From assembly GCA_027475525.1 (NCBI GenBank), contig JAMWFC010000077.1, positions 496,001-560,000 of the forward strand: a DNA stretch of 64,000 nucleotides, in the 5' to 3' direction. This DNA comes from Macrolepiota albuminosa. Lineage: Eukaryota; Basidiomycota; Agaricomycetes; Agaricales; Agaricaceae. Shown piece after piece: positions 23,660 through 35,898 of the stretch. The notes under the pieces were generated by a model. The model was given only the letters and a program-made list of their open reading frames with translations, ran no database searches and had not been told where the DNA came from. The translations under genes and the position numbers were made by a program. Within the stretch, counting starts at the first letter, position 1. Each line of letters opens with the position of its first letter.

Positions 23660-24020
23660 AGATGGGAAGATTACAGGCCGAGAGAGTACCGAGTGCTGAT
23701 TTTAGAATTTCTACGCCCTTTTATACCTATTCTGCATATTCCCGGAATCGACGATCTTCACCCAAACCGCCTTGTATCGTCGAATCCTCCCCCAATTCAG
23801 TTTTCGACCGTTAGTCGGTCTCGTAAGAACGAAACTCTATTTTCCTCCTTCCTTATTCGTTCAACCGATTTCCTGATTCGTCCATCCCATTTTCCATCGT
23901 AGACCTATCCTGATGCCTTTTCACTCTTCTAGGCGTACTGGTCATCTGCTAGAACCGACTTCAATTCACTTGCTGATTCCCCCTTCGACCTAATTCTATC
24001 AGTGAGCCTCTCCTTTCTAA
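23660..24020. repeat. Unit-1-specific insert, related to a dispersed repeat at 27.2-27.6 kb
   Basis: This segment is absent from unit 2. Read on the plus strand it contains TCCTCCCCCAATTCA and CGTTAGTCGGTCTCGTAA, which resemble the minus strand of about 27280-27540 (TCCTCCCCCAATCACT; TGTCAGTCAGTCTCATAA) over at least 200 bp with many differences. It is likely a dispersed non-coding element inserted in opposite orientations at two sites. No ends or coding potential were established. Confidence 0.45.
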
Positions 24021-25023
24021 ACTTCAATCTACTTGCATAAATAGCATATGGGCAAAAAGTCATGATCATTTGAGCAATACTCAATCATCAATTCACCGAA
24101 CACACCGTGATTGGATTTCATCCTTCCCATTGTCAAGTAATTGCATCTAGGAGCACACCGAGTCATCGGTTTTTATGCGGCGAAAAAGTCATGATCATCT
24201 ATGAAAAATATCTCTTTCCATAATAACATTCTAACCTTACTTTAGTAGTGTTATTCCAAGGCATTGGGCCGCTCGTCCATTGTACTCAAGAAGCCCATTT
24301 CCCTGATGGACTCAAGTCGAAACTGCATCTCCAAACGAAGAGATGCATATAGGCCCCGACCAGATCCTGATCTGTAGCAGAACTGCGTGCGACATGGGGA
24401 AAAATCTGGATTAATACAGACATATACGGCTGTGTCCAGCAAAGAGAAAAAATTCATCATGGTTCATGTTTGCGACATGTTATGTTATGGCATACCTGTA
24501 TGTGAACCAGTTCGTCCGAATTAACTGCGCCCCATCCCAATATATGGCGTCGGTCTTTCCACCACACCAAGCGTTTACTCCAAAAAAGGACGACCAACTC
24601 ATCATCTCAACTGTCTTTTCGATACAACCTCTTTCGATCATCCTGGAATAAGCAAAGCTCCATAGTTCCTACAGAAGCCAGCCTTTCCCACACAAGAACA
24701 CGAGCAATTAGCGTAAATTGACGTGCCCTGAGGCGAGGCCGAGATTAACGTTACTTTTCCAATGCTCGTGACTATTCCTCCCTTACGCCGAAGTAGATGG
24801 GGAAACCAATTGAATCGTATTTGCTTGTGCATCTATTGATTCAGACCAACATTATTACGTGGTAAAGCCTCCGTACGTGATTGGACCCTCAGAAGTGCTT
24901 ATGGAAGGGTACAAACGCGCAGACAGCCAATTCCTTGATGGACGCAATCCATAATACCAATCGTGCATTTCCGCATAGAGCATATCCAAAAATTGAGCCT
25001 GTTTTCATATCATAGCATAGAGT

Positions 25024-25955
25024 TCAGAAAGGAGTACCCGCGGGGAACTGCATAGGTTTGAACACTTCTGCACGCTTTTCCGCTCCACAGAGTCGCTCAA
25101 CCAATGTCAATGCAAAGGGAAATGCAGTTCCTGATACCCATTCAAATAGACTGCATAGAAAAGGAGAAAACGTCGAAGACTAACCAGGACCACGACTTGT
25201 GACAAACGAAAAATCAATCATATATCCTTGACTTAAACTGTCGAACAACACTGACCTTGTAATGAGATTACCGGAAATAACCACGGAATCCTCGGAATAA
25301 TCGAACCCTGTCCAGAATAGTTTAGTGGGTGTTCAAAAACTAAACCTAGATGGTTTCGCACCCTCAAGTTGGGTTTTGACGCTTGGATGAGATGTAAGAG
25401 GTTGCCTTGGGAGACCTGAAGTAAGCGCCGCCAAGCTTCCTGATTTCAAAGCATGAGGCATATCGAGGGAGATCACTAAATTCGACACTAACCCGCGCAG
25501 ATCATACCAACCAATTTATTTGCGTCGATGTAGTCGCGGACTAGCTTTTGTACAATTGGACTGTTCGACATAGTGCCTGCACCTTTAGCACCGCCCGGGA
25601 TAACCATAAGGTCGTACTTGTCCTAGATTGTCCACATAAGAATCTAGTTCAATGAGCAGAAGGACAGCAGCGAACAGGACCGAAATCTTTGCTATCGAGA
25701 TAAAGGTCTGGCATGATGTTGATCCCGCGAGAACCTTTGGCAAATGGTGGACTTTGTGCGTGAGACCCTTCATTGTCGGGAACAAATGCGGATTTCGTTG
25801 TAACACCTGCACGGACGAGAGTATCAAAGGTAATGGTGCTTGATCGACCGTGAATCACACGTTCTTTGATCCGATTTAAAGAACGGCGAAGAGAAAACGT
25901 ACAATTCCATTTCTTCAGTTCCATCTGCAATTAGGATCAAAGCGGAGGGAGCCAT
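25024..25955 (-). CDS. DJ-1/PfpI-family protein, copy 2
   Basis: Seven exons: 25955-25903, 25838-25676, 25622-25493, 25439-25362, 25307-25256, 25195-25185 and 25130-25024, also 197 residues. The exon structure is identical to copy 1, including the 11-nt exon 6. The nucleophile elbow reads GMICAGSLAAL, the canonical C-A-G form. Differences from copy 1 are mainly substitutions, for example SNSPIV for SKNPIV and DYIDAN for DYLNAN. Introns also differ slightly in length: intron 6 is 54 nt against 48 nt. Both copies look functional, so this is a young paralogous pair. Confidence 0.9.
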
Positions 25956-26611
25956 ACTGCGGTCGCCTGTGTCAGATAACGTGAACGTTTTAGATAGTGC
26001 CAATCAATTGCAAGATATGTAGTAACAGGTGATATCAACTGACGTCATCATGCTACTTTTTCTTCTCATACATTTGAGCGCTCAAAGTGGTACTATGATC
26101 ATGGCACATGACGGAAATTTCAATCTACTTGCATAAATAGCGTATGGGCAAAAAGTCACTCATTATCATCTGAGCAATACCCAAGCACCAATTTACCGAA
26201 CACACCGTAATTGGATCTCATCCTTCCCACTGTCAAGTATCGGCTTTTTCTGCGGCGAAAAGTCATGATCATCTCTGTTAAATATTCTAGCCTTACTTTG
26301 GTAGCGTTATTCCAAGGCGTTGGGCCGTTCGTCCATTGTGCTCAAGAAGCCCGCTTTCCTGATGGACTCAAGTCGAAACTGCATCTCCAAACGAAGAGAT
26401 GCATATAGGCCCCGACCAGATCCTGATCTGTAGCAGAACCGCGTGCGACCACGGGGAAAAAATCTTGATTAATACAGCATGCACATATACAGGCACATAT
26501 ACAGCTGTGTCCAGCAAAGAGAACAAGTTCATCATGTTTCATGTTTGCGACATGTTATGGCATATCTGTATGTGAACCAGTTCGTCCGAATGAACTACGC
26601 CCCATCCCAAA

Positions 26612-27861
26612 TCAAAGTCCGATAAGTCATGGCCACCAGCAAGGTAAGGCTAGCGTTTGACTCGTAACGCGGATTTACGAAAATACCGGTGCAGATCTAT
26701 CCGCACGCCACTACACCATCCACATATCCAAAGAATGAGAGGGCACGCATCAAGCATGTATGTATGGGGTTCCCATTCCAGCCACATCTCGCAATTTGGC
26801 TACAGAATCATCATCAATAAGACCTGATCCAACCAAATCCATGCTTTCCTTGTGTGCTCTGAACCAAGGAGCCACACTATGCTATCAAGGGAATCACAAG
26901 TGACACCCATGTGATGTGTCATGGACTCAAATGAGAAATTGTGGCTAACTCCCTTGCTGATTAGGATAATTGACTTATGAAATCTTTTGTTCTATTATGA
27001 GGGTTTGGAGCCCCCCACGACAGGTCTCACCCATTTTCCAGTAAATAATGCTAGTGTTAGACTGCTGATGGAAATAGTTTGAGGTGAAGATTACGTGAAC
27101 AGCATGGGTTTGGCACCGACATCAAAGAATATTCGACTAGGCAAGCGGGAGGGATAAGTATAATGTTACAGTGAGAAATTAAGACGGAGGAGTCAGGAAT
27201 TAGCTGGACGATGGGACAAATTGGAACAAAGGTTTCGGACGCAACATGGATTCGACTTCGACAACGAGGGGAACACAAGGAATCAATCAGAAAGGACACG
27301 CATAAGTCTACAAGGAAAAGTCGAGACAGATGAATAAGGAAGTCGAATAGACAAATAAAGCAAGGTGGAAATTAAGGTTTGAAAATTATGAGACTGACTG
27401 ACAGTCGAGGTGCGGATTGGGGGGGAATTGAAGATTTGGAGTGATTGGGGGAGGAATCGGCAATTCTGAGAGTCCTGGAAATTGGTATAAAAAAGATAGG
27501 ATAAGGAGAATAAGCAGGTTTTCGACACCCCACATTTTCTGGTCTTAAGGCTACACTTGTTGTGCTCTCATCTGTCAACTCTTGCCTTGAAACCGTCTGG
27601 TTCTGCTTGATTGATCCGTCTTGTAGATAAAACAGAGTTTTAGTCTGCAGGACGAGTAAGTATCCATAGGTATAGTGAAAACGTAGGTAAGCTCACCCTC
27701 AGTGACTCCGTATAATGAGGACGTGGGCGACATTCACGCGTGCACACCTAGATACTTCATTGAGGACGGAACCTCTGAGAGTTGGAAGTGAACAATGGAA
27801 CATTGCCTTCAAAAAGGAAGCAAATACTTGTATGAATCATTTAAATTGCTATTTATCGCAT
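26612..27861. other. Intergenic, contains relic of a dispersed repeat
   Basis: About 27200-27600, read on the minus strand, is C/T-rich and similar to the insert at 23660-24020. A GATGTCGGTGCCAAACCC stretch and short frames are present but none is recognisable. A plus frame at 27715-27948 is not supported. Confidence 0.35.
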
Positions 27862-28069
27862 TGTTCGTTTCTTCGCCTGTTTTTTTTTTCCTTACTGCAC
27901 TTAAATGTTAGCTGTCGCTACATATTGAGGTCCGTTCTTGCAACGTAATACCACTGAGTTCATTATGTTCGTTTCTTCGCCTGTTTTTTTTTTTCCTTAC
28001 TGCACTTAAATGTTAGCTGTCGCTACATATTGAGGTCCATTCTTGCAACGTAATACCACTGAGTTCATT
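27862..28069. repeat. Imperfect 104-bp tandem duplication
   Basis: Units 27862-27965 and 27966-28069. They differ in poly-T length (10 against 11) and by at least one substitution (GGTCCG against GGTCCA). Because the copies have diverged, this is a real tandem duplication, unlike the exact 77-bp cases. Confidence 0.85.
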
Positions 28070-29617
28070 ATTGAACATCTGCGTAAGCAATCTCGTACTG
28101 GCAAGAATAGCACAACCACGGCGTAACTAGCTAGCCGAGTGCAGTTTCTGTGCACTGAAATTTTGGAAGCTTGACCATTATTGATGCCAGGCTTTTGGAG
28201 CATACATCAGATTATACACATGCAAGACGGTAGAGCGCGGCAGCAGAAAGAAACCTGGGGCTGTGTGACAATAGCGGTGTACCGATACACTGCCGTCTGG
28301 AGAACGCTGCCTTGGTCGACTGAGGGTGCACGTGCGGGTTTCCTATTCTAGATAGATAAAAAAAAATATTAAGGTTTGCTCGTAAAGAATAGCAAATAAT
28401 TAGCGTCCATTGTGATTGAATGAGGAAGAAAGAGAGAGAGATTCCTAAAATAGAAAGGGTCCATCGCGTAAGTCCAATCCTCGACACGTCTCAACTGTTC
28501 GATACCGTTCTTGGTAGTTCGACCTCTGACCCGACATCGAACGTTGTGTCCACGCTGTCGTTGACAGCATTCCTGATTTCTCTCGGTTGTCTGGCATCTC
28601 TGCTTCTCTTCTTTACACTCGGCAATCTTACTCGAATCTTTACTCTGAACTACTTGACTGTTCGACATTATCCTGACTGCTCGTGTCTGCGTTCTGAGCG
28701 ACTCTCTCGGTTCTTTGCGCAACACAACTTTGTTGCGTGTTTATCTGAAAGCTTTTGCTTCCCTCCTCTCTGTCTCTCTCGGCGACGTTTGTTCTTGCTG
28801 AGAACTAACTCTTACCGGATCATACAGTTCCACGTATTCCACTCTCACATCGCATTCACCGCTTCATTACATCCTACCGACTTCTACTCTTATATTCTGT
28901 GATCAATCCGTCCGACTTCGCTCGCGTTTTATCAGGTAGCGCATCCCTCGTCCACAACGTATTACCAAATTGGCAGAGGTTGGGTCGAAAAAAGTAGGGT
29001 TCGATGTTTCAGAGTGAGTCCTTCTTCCATGCAACAAATTTGCATTATGAATGGAACAGATTTGCATTTTGAATGCAATGGATTTGTATTATGAAAGTAA
29101 CAGTTTTACCTTCTCATACCTTCTCAGCGTGCAACGGACTTGCATTATGAATGTAACAGTTAACATATGTAGATACGCCTAGAAATCTATAGGACTAAAA
29201 TAAAAAAGAAGGCTGGATTTTCAACCAAACAACCGAACAAGGGAAACACAAAGAGTCCTATCGTTATAGAACTTGCTGTAAGCCGGCTAGCCGGCCGGTG
29301 ATGTTGTGATTGTCAGGTGCGCCACAGTGGTGTTTCATTATCATGTCTAAGAAAGTTGACAACCTGAATTAGAGTTTATATCGAAGTTGGATGCATATTC
29401 AGATTTTCCAGGACAAGTTCTCACCTGACCTATCTGTATCAATTTTCCGTGGTTGTTCTGCCGAGTCGGACGACAATCAGAAGGACATACTTTAAGGTTA
29501 AGTTTGTTTATGTATTGTCACCAAGTTTGCTATAAAGATTGAACTTTGGAAGGAATCTCCCCAGAATACTCCCAAGTACTCACAACTGCCACATCAAGTG
29601 CAACCCAACCTGATACA
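28070..29617. other. Intergenic with minisatellite, no supported gene
   Basis: 28420-28902 is C/T-rich with a 160-codon plus frame and an antisense minus frame; neither resembles a protein and neither was accepted. At 29031-29155 there are degenerate copies of a roughly 22-bp unit containing TTTGCATTATGAATGGAACA. A GCCGGCTAGCCGGCCGG palindrome-like block lies at 29281-29298. Confidence 0.4.
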
Positions 29618-29932
29618 ATGCCCTCTTTCCGTGCAGTTTTCTTGCTATCCATTATCGCCTCTGCAACTCTTTCCTACAGTGCGCCACTTGCGTCGGTTGA
29701 AGGGGTACACTTGAGGGGTGAGTGTTTTCTACCTTCACTACTCACGTCAGTGATTCTAATCTTTCCTTCGTGACTCTAGATAACGTTTCTATTCTGTAAG
29801 AATAGATACTTCTCTACAGTCTGACCAATTTGTATTCACCCGTTTACTTGCAGGACCGCAGTAGGGAAGATTGTTGGCAATACGTTGAGACTGGACCCGC
29901 TGATGCACCTCCTGAACCCTCCTCCCAAGTGA
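29618..29932 (+). CDS. Small secreted protein (unknown function)
   Basis: Three exons: 29618-29717, 29780-29795 (16 nt) and 29854-29932, giving 64 residues with consistent phases. The N-terminus MPSFRAVFLLSIIASATLSY has a basic residue, a hydrophobic core and small residues before the probable cleavage near SYSA-P, so it is a credible secretion signal. The mature part (ending LMHLLNPPPK) is about 42 residues with no cysteine and no recognised family. Small secreted proteins are common in Agaricomycetes. The call rests on splice consistency and the signal peptide; expression data would decide it. Confidence 0.55.
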
Positions 29933-32372
29933 CGCTACGAGCATTAATAGGCGGTTCAACGTTCCCAGCTGCCAGCGATCACCAGTAGTCCTATACTTGA
30001 AAGGCATATGATGTAAAATAGAAACGTACAACTTGATTTTTGCACCGTGTCAGCGTGACCTCACTTAAGGAACTGATTCTGCAACCGAATCATCCAACTA
30101 TATTTAATACCCTACATATGATGCCCTTTGTTGGGGGTAGCCGTCGGTATAGTAAATAGGGGCGGCTGTGAATCGCAGTAGCCGAGGTGAAACAGAGAAT
30201 GAATGAATGAACGAAGGAATGATTTCTATCTAAACCACCAGCAAGCCACTATACAGGGCTAAGAGGCGGGTGACTTGTGCAATACTCCGGGTATTTTAAC
30301 TGGATAGTCTATCTATCTGTGGGCGTGTTTTGTAGCTTTGTAAAGGTAGAACTCTCTTCGTGTGGTTTTTTGGTGGCGTGTGATATGAGCTGGGGGTTAC
30401 GTCGCGAACTACTCCCTGTGTTGCGTCTATTCATTGGGGTGCAGGAAGCCCACTTACATAATACATACACGTGATCACTAGATAGTTTTCTTTCGCGTTA
30501 CTGTTTTTTTTTTTGGATTCTCATCGGTTGTGTTGTCTGTGTCATTAATCAGTTAGCTGTAACACCCTGTGGAGCATGTGTGTTTGGGGTCCATAACAAA
30601 CAGAAAAAACAAAAGCGACACCAAAAAAGGATTGAAGGGTTGGGGTTGGTTGAAAATGTGATCAACTCCACAAATTCTACACGTCGTCCACACTACGCCT
30701 CGTTGCACGGCGTAATACGACAAAACGCCCATTATGATAACCACCTTATTGTTCTTCAGCGGATATATTGATATTGCAGAATCCCAATGTCGGCGAAAGG
30801 GGGCGGGAACACGGGACCCTTACAACGAGGATGCTTGTGGGTGTCGATAAAAGAAAGGGTTGAGCGTCGGCTAAACTTGTTAACGTTTCGAAAAACCATC
30901 AATATGATCTCCGTGGTGCCTGAAATACGATGATGCGGTATGTACATAAGCGCAAAGACAATAAGCAAAAGTAAAACGTGGGGCTGATTGATATATATGG
31001 CTTGCGGCACATGTTTTTGAAGCGCGTGGGATAATGGATTCGTAAATTTCGCGGGAGCATGTGTGCGGGGTGAATCGGTTATTCAAGTCCGACTCGGATG
31101 CCCGAAAAGAAGGGTTGATTTTACCCAGTGTAATGAGTATGTATGTACGATGCATCCATACGTTACGAAGGGGGACAAACTGAGTTGAGCGCGCTTTTGC
31201 GGGATTGGCGCACGCAAGGCATTTGCCGATATGTTTACAAACGCGCAACAGCCGCTGGGGAATGTATGATCCGTAATCACCACGTACTGATGTATCAACA
31301 AAACAGACATATGTACTTACAAGTCCCAAAGTCTCAAAGTGTGAAAGGCATTCAAGGAGCAGGTAGGAAAGAAAAAGATACAAGCAGCGGCAGAAGTGAT
31401 ATCAACTACGACAAACTCGATACGGAGCACAAGATGGACTGAAAAGATGAAAGATGAAAGGAAATGGAGATGGCGGATGTGGGCGCAATGAAAATCAAAG
31501 TCTCGGATGCAGAGGCAACAATTGAGAATTAAGATAATCCCCGTATATTGACCACGCCGTTCGAGAAATAGATTTCTTGGTATCATAGACGTGTCAGAAC
31601 TAAAGAAGTAACTGACACGGGGACTGAGAAAGACTGGCTGACAGGCAGAATGCTGGATCCGGTTGTGCTACTTCGTTGTGCTGTCACATATGATGATACA
31701 ACATGAAGCGTTTGAGCGATTATCGACACGTGTAGGAAAGAGAGACCACATGAATGAACGCGTGTGAAGTTTCAAGTCGTGTGCGAACGCGCAGTGACAT
31801 TGCCCAAATCGTCATAATGGGCCTTTGGGAATTTTGATTGTGGCAACCGTCTTTGATTCACAGTCAAAGGCGATACCTACCAAGGAACAAGGGATGATTA
31901 GTCTCGAGGGCATGGTATCCATCTAATTGATAGTTCGCAAAATCTCCCAAAAATGGAACACGAAAAGTTGCTGCAGTGGGTCCGACGCTGCCGCTGCTGA
32001 CCGACGGATGGGCGCTTGGCGTAAATTTTTTCCTCTCTGTTTGTGACGTCCAAGTGAGGTTGTGGGTGCAGATATTGTAGCTCTTATGGAGATGATCAGC
32101 TCTTGTCCAAAGCGCGTCTTTCGACCGCAAATACAAGGAAATGGGCATTGACTAAGAGAGTACAAGGGCGTCGTGATGGAGACAGAGTGGAATGGGGCTT
32201 CTGTGGAGGGCTGAACATTTTGAACAAGGACAACCAAATGCAAAGGGCGAAGTCCCGCATCAGGACCCTGGCCCAACAAACGAGTGACCCAAAATGGAAG
32301 CAGATCTGGATCGGCTTTGTGTCGTTGGATATTTAACCGCGCAACCACACAGCGTCCTGTCTTCACTTCGCC
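29933..32372. other. Intergenic, nothing recognised
   Basis: Long stretch with overlapping short frames on both strands and no family match or splice-consistent model. It may include the long 5' regulatory region of clp1, which starts at 32373. Confidence 0.35.
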
Positions 32373-33290
32373 ATGTTTCAAGTTGCATCCCATTGCACTG
32401 CCTTTGACCTTCACAGCTACGCGCATGCCCCGCGTCGACCCTCAGCGCCCAGTCCCACTCTCGTTCCTGCCGTTCAGCTTCCTCGTACTCTTGCACGCCC
32501 CCCCTTTGCAGAGGTTTCTCGTGAAGCTATCGTTGCAGCAGCGCCTGAGCTCGCCGACATACCAGTTGAATACATTAGAAGCGGCCTTCGCTCCAAAGCC
32601 AATGAGTATGTGATGTTCCCCATTATATCCCATCAGATGTATTAAATGTATCCTAGAATGCTCGCAGGAATCGCTGCATCGCAAATTCCGAGCTCAATGC
32701 CTCGATCGCGCCTGCCCCATTCTATAAACCTACTCCTGAGGGAGACTTCATCAGAGCCGAGCTATCCTACACATGTCCTCGCTGTTACCTCATCAAAAAG
32801 TCCCTCTGATATGGCAACACTATTACCCGTGCATTCGCTAGTGCTTGCTTCTTATTGTGCCAACCTTCCCAGCCTTCCACCTTCCCCGCAACAGCCCCAA
32901 TCGCCCGCGCTTCACTTGCCTGTCTTACCCCTTTCCCTTCCATCTCCTGCGGCGTTTTCTCTTCTCCATTCTTTTATGTACCATCATCGCTTGGAGGCCG
33001 TTTTGAAAGCCCTCTTCCCTATGCCGACAGCATTCCTCCAATCCCTATCTCATGACACAGTGAGGGATGCTCTCGACTCGGGACCCGTGCTTCACCAGCT
33101 CTCGTCATACCTCTGCTCCTCCGCTTCTGCAAACCCACAAACCCTCACTACACATGCTGCGCATGTAAAAGAACTCTGGCAGACCATGATTTCTCTCGGC
33201 ATTCATGACCCCGAGCTATGGGACACGATCGACCTAGCATGGGAGGTCATCCTCGGGGCGTTCAACCTCGCAGCAACTGCACCACAGTGA
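32373..33290 (+). CDS. clp1: Clampless1 (Clp1) homologue, dikaryon/clamp development regulator
   Basis: Two exons, 32373-32605 and 32657-33290, with a 51-nt phase-2 intron, giving 288 residues. Family landmarks: VQLPRTLARPPFAEVSREAI, then PELADIPVEYIRSGL, then across the intron NEMLAGIAASQIPSSMPRSRLP, then LLPVHSLVLASYCANLPSLP, and a C-terminal HVKELWQTMISLGIHDPELW. Splicing at the earlier AG restores MLAGIA, which fits the family. In Coprinopsis and Ustilago, Clp1 acts downstream of the homeodomain mating-type complex and is needed for clamp formation or dikaryotic growth. It is a basidiomycete-specific protein without known enzymatic motifs. Recognition is from memory of the family. Confidence 0.88.
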
Positions 33291-33964
33291 ACAAGCGCCG
33301 TCCTTGTTCCAACACCTTCTTATAGCACCTAATACATGTAGAACAAGACTCAGATACCCTTACTGCACATCACTATCCAGTTCACCTCTATGATTGGTCT
33401 GCGCGTGGCCGCGACCTCACTGTATCTAGTAGACTAATTAATGTATTACCGTTTCCATCACATATCTTGCATTATGCCATCAATAGCTACTTGATCCACT
33501 GTAGATCGGTCTTCAATTAATCCACTACTATAACAATTGAATGCCTGATCTCAAGCTTCGTAATCTGTAACTCTCAAGACAGAACTTTGACATGCTTGCA
33601 CTTTACGGTTGATGAAAAACCATCCGTCGTGAGATGCCGCTGTTTGGGATCTTCAAAGGCCGAAGCTTCAAAAAACGCGTCGTGCATGAACCATTGACAG
33701 AGAATGGGGATTACCCAGTTATCTTCTAAAGAATATATGACAGAATTCGAAGGAGTGGTTTCTTGTCAAGTGAGTTCACCCCGTCGCGTAGACTCATAGC
33801 ACGTGAGCGTGGTGTTCCCACCACGTGACCCTGATTTTGGAAGGGGTTGGTCAAGACCCGTGCATTTTTGCAGCATTCTAGCATCTTCGGGAACGATCCA
33901 CCCGGATACTTATTTAAATTAAATTGACCCCATCATCCCAAGCTCTAATTACTTACCTGCTGAT
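33291..33964. promoter_or_regulatory. clp1-cyclophilin-40 intergenic region with two CACGTG sites
   Basis: Perfect CACGTG hexamers lie at 33800-33805 and 33822-33827, about 140-165 bp upstream of the cyclophilin start, inside a partly palindromic GTGGTGTTCCCACCAC block. CACGTG is the core site of bHLH factors. An ATTTAAATTAAAT stretch at 33913-33925 lies nearer the start. Function is inferred only. Confidence 0.4.
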
Positions 33965-35534
33965 ATGTCTACATCAGACCGTCCCATCGTCTTCTTCGAC
34001 ATAACCATCGGTGACAAACCCATAGGTCGGATTGTCTTCTCACTGTTCACTGATCTTGTCCCAAAAACTGCTGAGAACTTCCGCAAGTATCTTCTTTTTT
34101 CCTTTGTCACAGTATCTCACTAACATAATACAATGTTCGTCAATTAGGAGCCCTCTGTACTGGTGAAAAGGGAGTTGGATCGGCTGGCAAGCCCCTCCAC
34201 TACAAGGGCTCTGCATTCCATCGCGTGATCAAAGGGTAAGCGGTTGTCTGGACTTAGATCCCTCTATTAGACACGAACATTTGTCACGCTGGCAGATTCA
34301 TGTGCCAAGGTGGAGACTTTACCGCTGGAAATGGTATGATTTCCCTCTCAGAATCCATCCGTATTCAAAGCTTACATGGTCATTTGTCACAGGTACCGGA
34401 GGCGAGTCTATCTATGGAGAAAAGTTCGAAGATGAGGCGTTTGTGGTCAATCATAACAAGCCCTTTTTGTTATCCATGGTATTCTCGAGTTTTTGATGCT
34501 CTTGATGTCTTCACTGCTCCATATTGAAATGACAACCTTTTAGGCCAATGCGGGCCCGAATACCAATGGCTCTCAATTCTTCATCACGGTGGCCCAAACA
34601 CAACACTTGGACGGCAAACATGTTGTATTTGGTGAAGTAATCAAGGGCAAATCAATTGGCATGTCTTGGGACCATTCATCCTCCTCCTTCACGAGCTAAC
34701 TTGAATTTGATCTTATTATTATTAGTACGTCAAATTGAGAACTATCCCACCTCCAATGGAGACGTTCCAACTTCGCCTATAGTCATCGCCGACTCGGGCG
34801 TCCTTTCTCCCGACGACCCTTCGCTTATCGAGTCTGCCATAACCAACGGTGACGTATACGAGGATTATCCCGATGACGAAGATCGAGACGTACAGAAACC
34901 CGAGGTTGCACTCGATATCGCGAAAGCGATACGCGAAATCGGCAACACCCTCTTCAAAGAGGGGAAAATCTCGGAGGCCCTTTCCAAATACCAAAGTGCG
35001 TTCGTCGACTCTTCCTCATTGAACTCGACGTTCGACGTAACATTGATCCGAATTCCCAGAATCTATCCGTTACTTGGACGTTCATCCTATCCTCCCTGAA
35101 GACGCACCTCCAGAGCTTCGGGATTCATATGACGCTCTACTCGCGACGCTCCTCCTCAACTCTGCGCTTGCTGCCATCCGATCCCAGCCTCCTTCGTCGC
35201 AGAACGCCGACGTCGCCATCAAGAATACTACGCGGGCTCTGGACAGGTTAGAGCTGAACACTGCAGACAAAGGTACGTTTCTTCCCATGCGTTATGGTTG
35301 AGTGTCACAAGCAAATGTTGAAATATGCGCTCTGCATTAGCGAAAGCCTTGTACCGCAGGGCCCTTGCCAGGGTCATCCAGAAGGATGAGGACGAGGCCG
35401 AGGGAGACCTCGTAGAAGCGAGCAAGCTTGTGCCTGAAGACGGAGCCATTGCTGGCGAACTTGCAAAGGTCAGACAACGGAAGAAGGAGAAGCGCGAGAA
35501 GGAAAAGAAGGCTTTCAAGAAGCTGTTCGCTTAG
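33965..35534 (+). CDS. CPR6: Cyclophilin-40-type peptidyl-prolyl isomerase (Hsp90 co-chaperone)
   Basis: Eight exons: 33965-34082, 34148-34235, 34296-34333, 34393-34478, 34544-34658, 34726-34995, 35060-35272 and 35341-35534, giving 373 residues. The N-terminal cyclophilin domain has [38 protein letters not shown], and [20 protein letters not shown], keeping the catalytic Arg and Trp/His-loop region. The C-terminal half has TPR-type helices ([40 protein letters not shown]) that in this family bind the Hsp90 tail. Two introns need GC-AG splicing: intron 1 (donor GCAAGT at 34083) restores NFRALCTG and intron 5 (donor GCATGT at 34659) restores KSIVRQIENY. No GT donor gives an open frame at either site. 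Confidence 0.95.
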
Positions 35535-35898
35535 ACGCGTGGTTAGGAAGGAAAAGAGATGGAAGAGATATCAGTATAAATAATGTATCACATAGAAGCT
35601 ATAGGACAAATGGGATTGCTCATCTAAGGATCGTGACAGTTTCTGAGGACAGTTTCCGTCTCGATTCTGAAGAAGTTGGTGTCATGGTTGCTGCGTTTGG
35701 TCGAGCTTCCTCTCAGTGGCAGAATAATCAATCTGAAACAATCATTATAGGTCTCGGTAACCTAGCTTGTTTCTTCCTCGAATTCTGTACTTTCTAGGAG
35801 ACAGTTTCCAGCAGTAGTATATCAGCTTGCGATGTCCAAAACCAATCGATTTGAGCAGGATAATTTTTGTAAAATAGCTTATCCTATTATACGATTGA
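35535..35898. other. Convergent intergenic spacer
   Basis: 3' spacer between cyclophilin-40 (+) and the inositol phosphatase (-). No gene or repeat is seen. Confidence 0.5.

Larger units (their letters stand above)
22266..26611. repeat. Tandem duplication of a ~2.1-2.3 kb unit carrying a DJ-1 gene
   Basis: Unit 1 is about 22266-24540 and unit 2 about 24541-26611. Both start at ATATGGCGTCGGTCT and end at CCCATCCCAA, and they are closely similar, with scattered substitutions and small indels. They differ in the middle: unit 1 has about 360 bp (23660-24020) of unrelated sequence where unit 2 has about 125 bp (25995-26120). The duplication is head to tail. The two units are diverged, unlike the exact 77-bp repeats further right, so this is a genuine duplication rather than an assembly overlap. 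Confidence 0.88.

Noticed and set aside
27862..28069. 104-bp tandem repeat considered as part of the 77-bp series
   Set aside because: Different length and diverged copies, so a separate, genuine event.
28369..28902. Opposing frames of 160 and 118 codons
   Set aside because: C/T-rich low-complexity DNA gives open frames on both strands; no motif, splice pattern or family resemblance.
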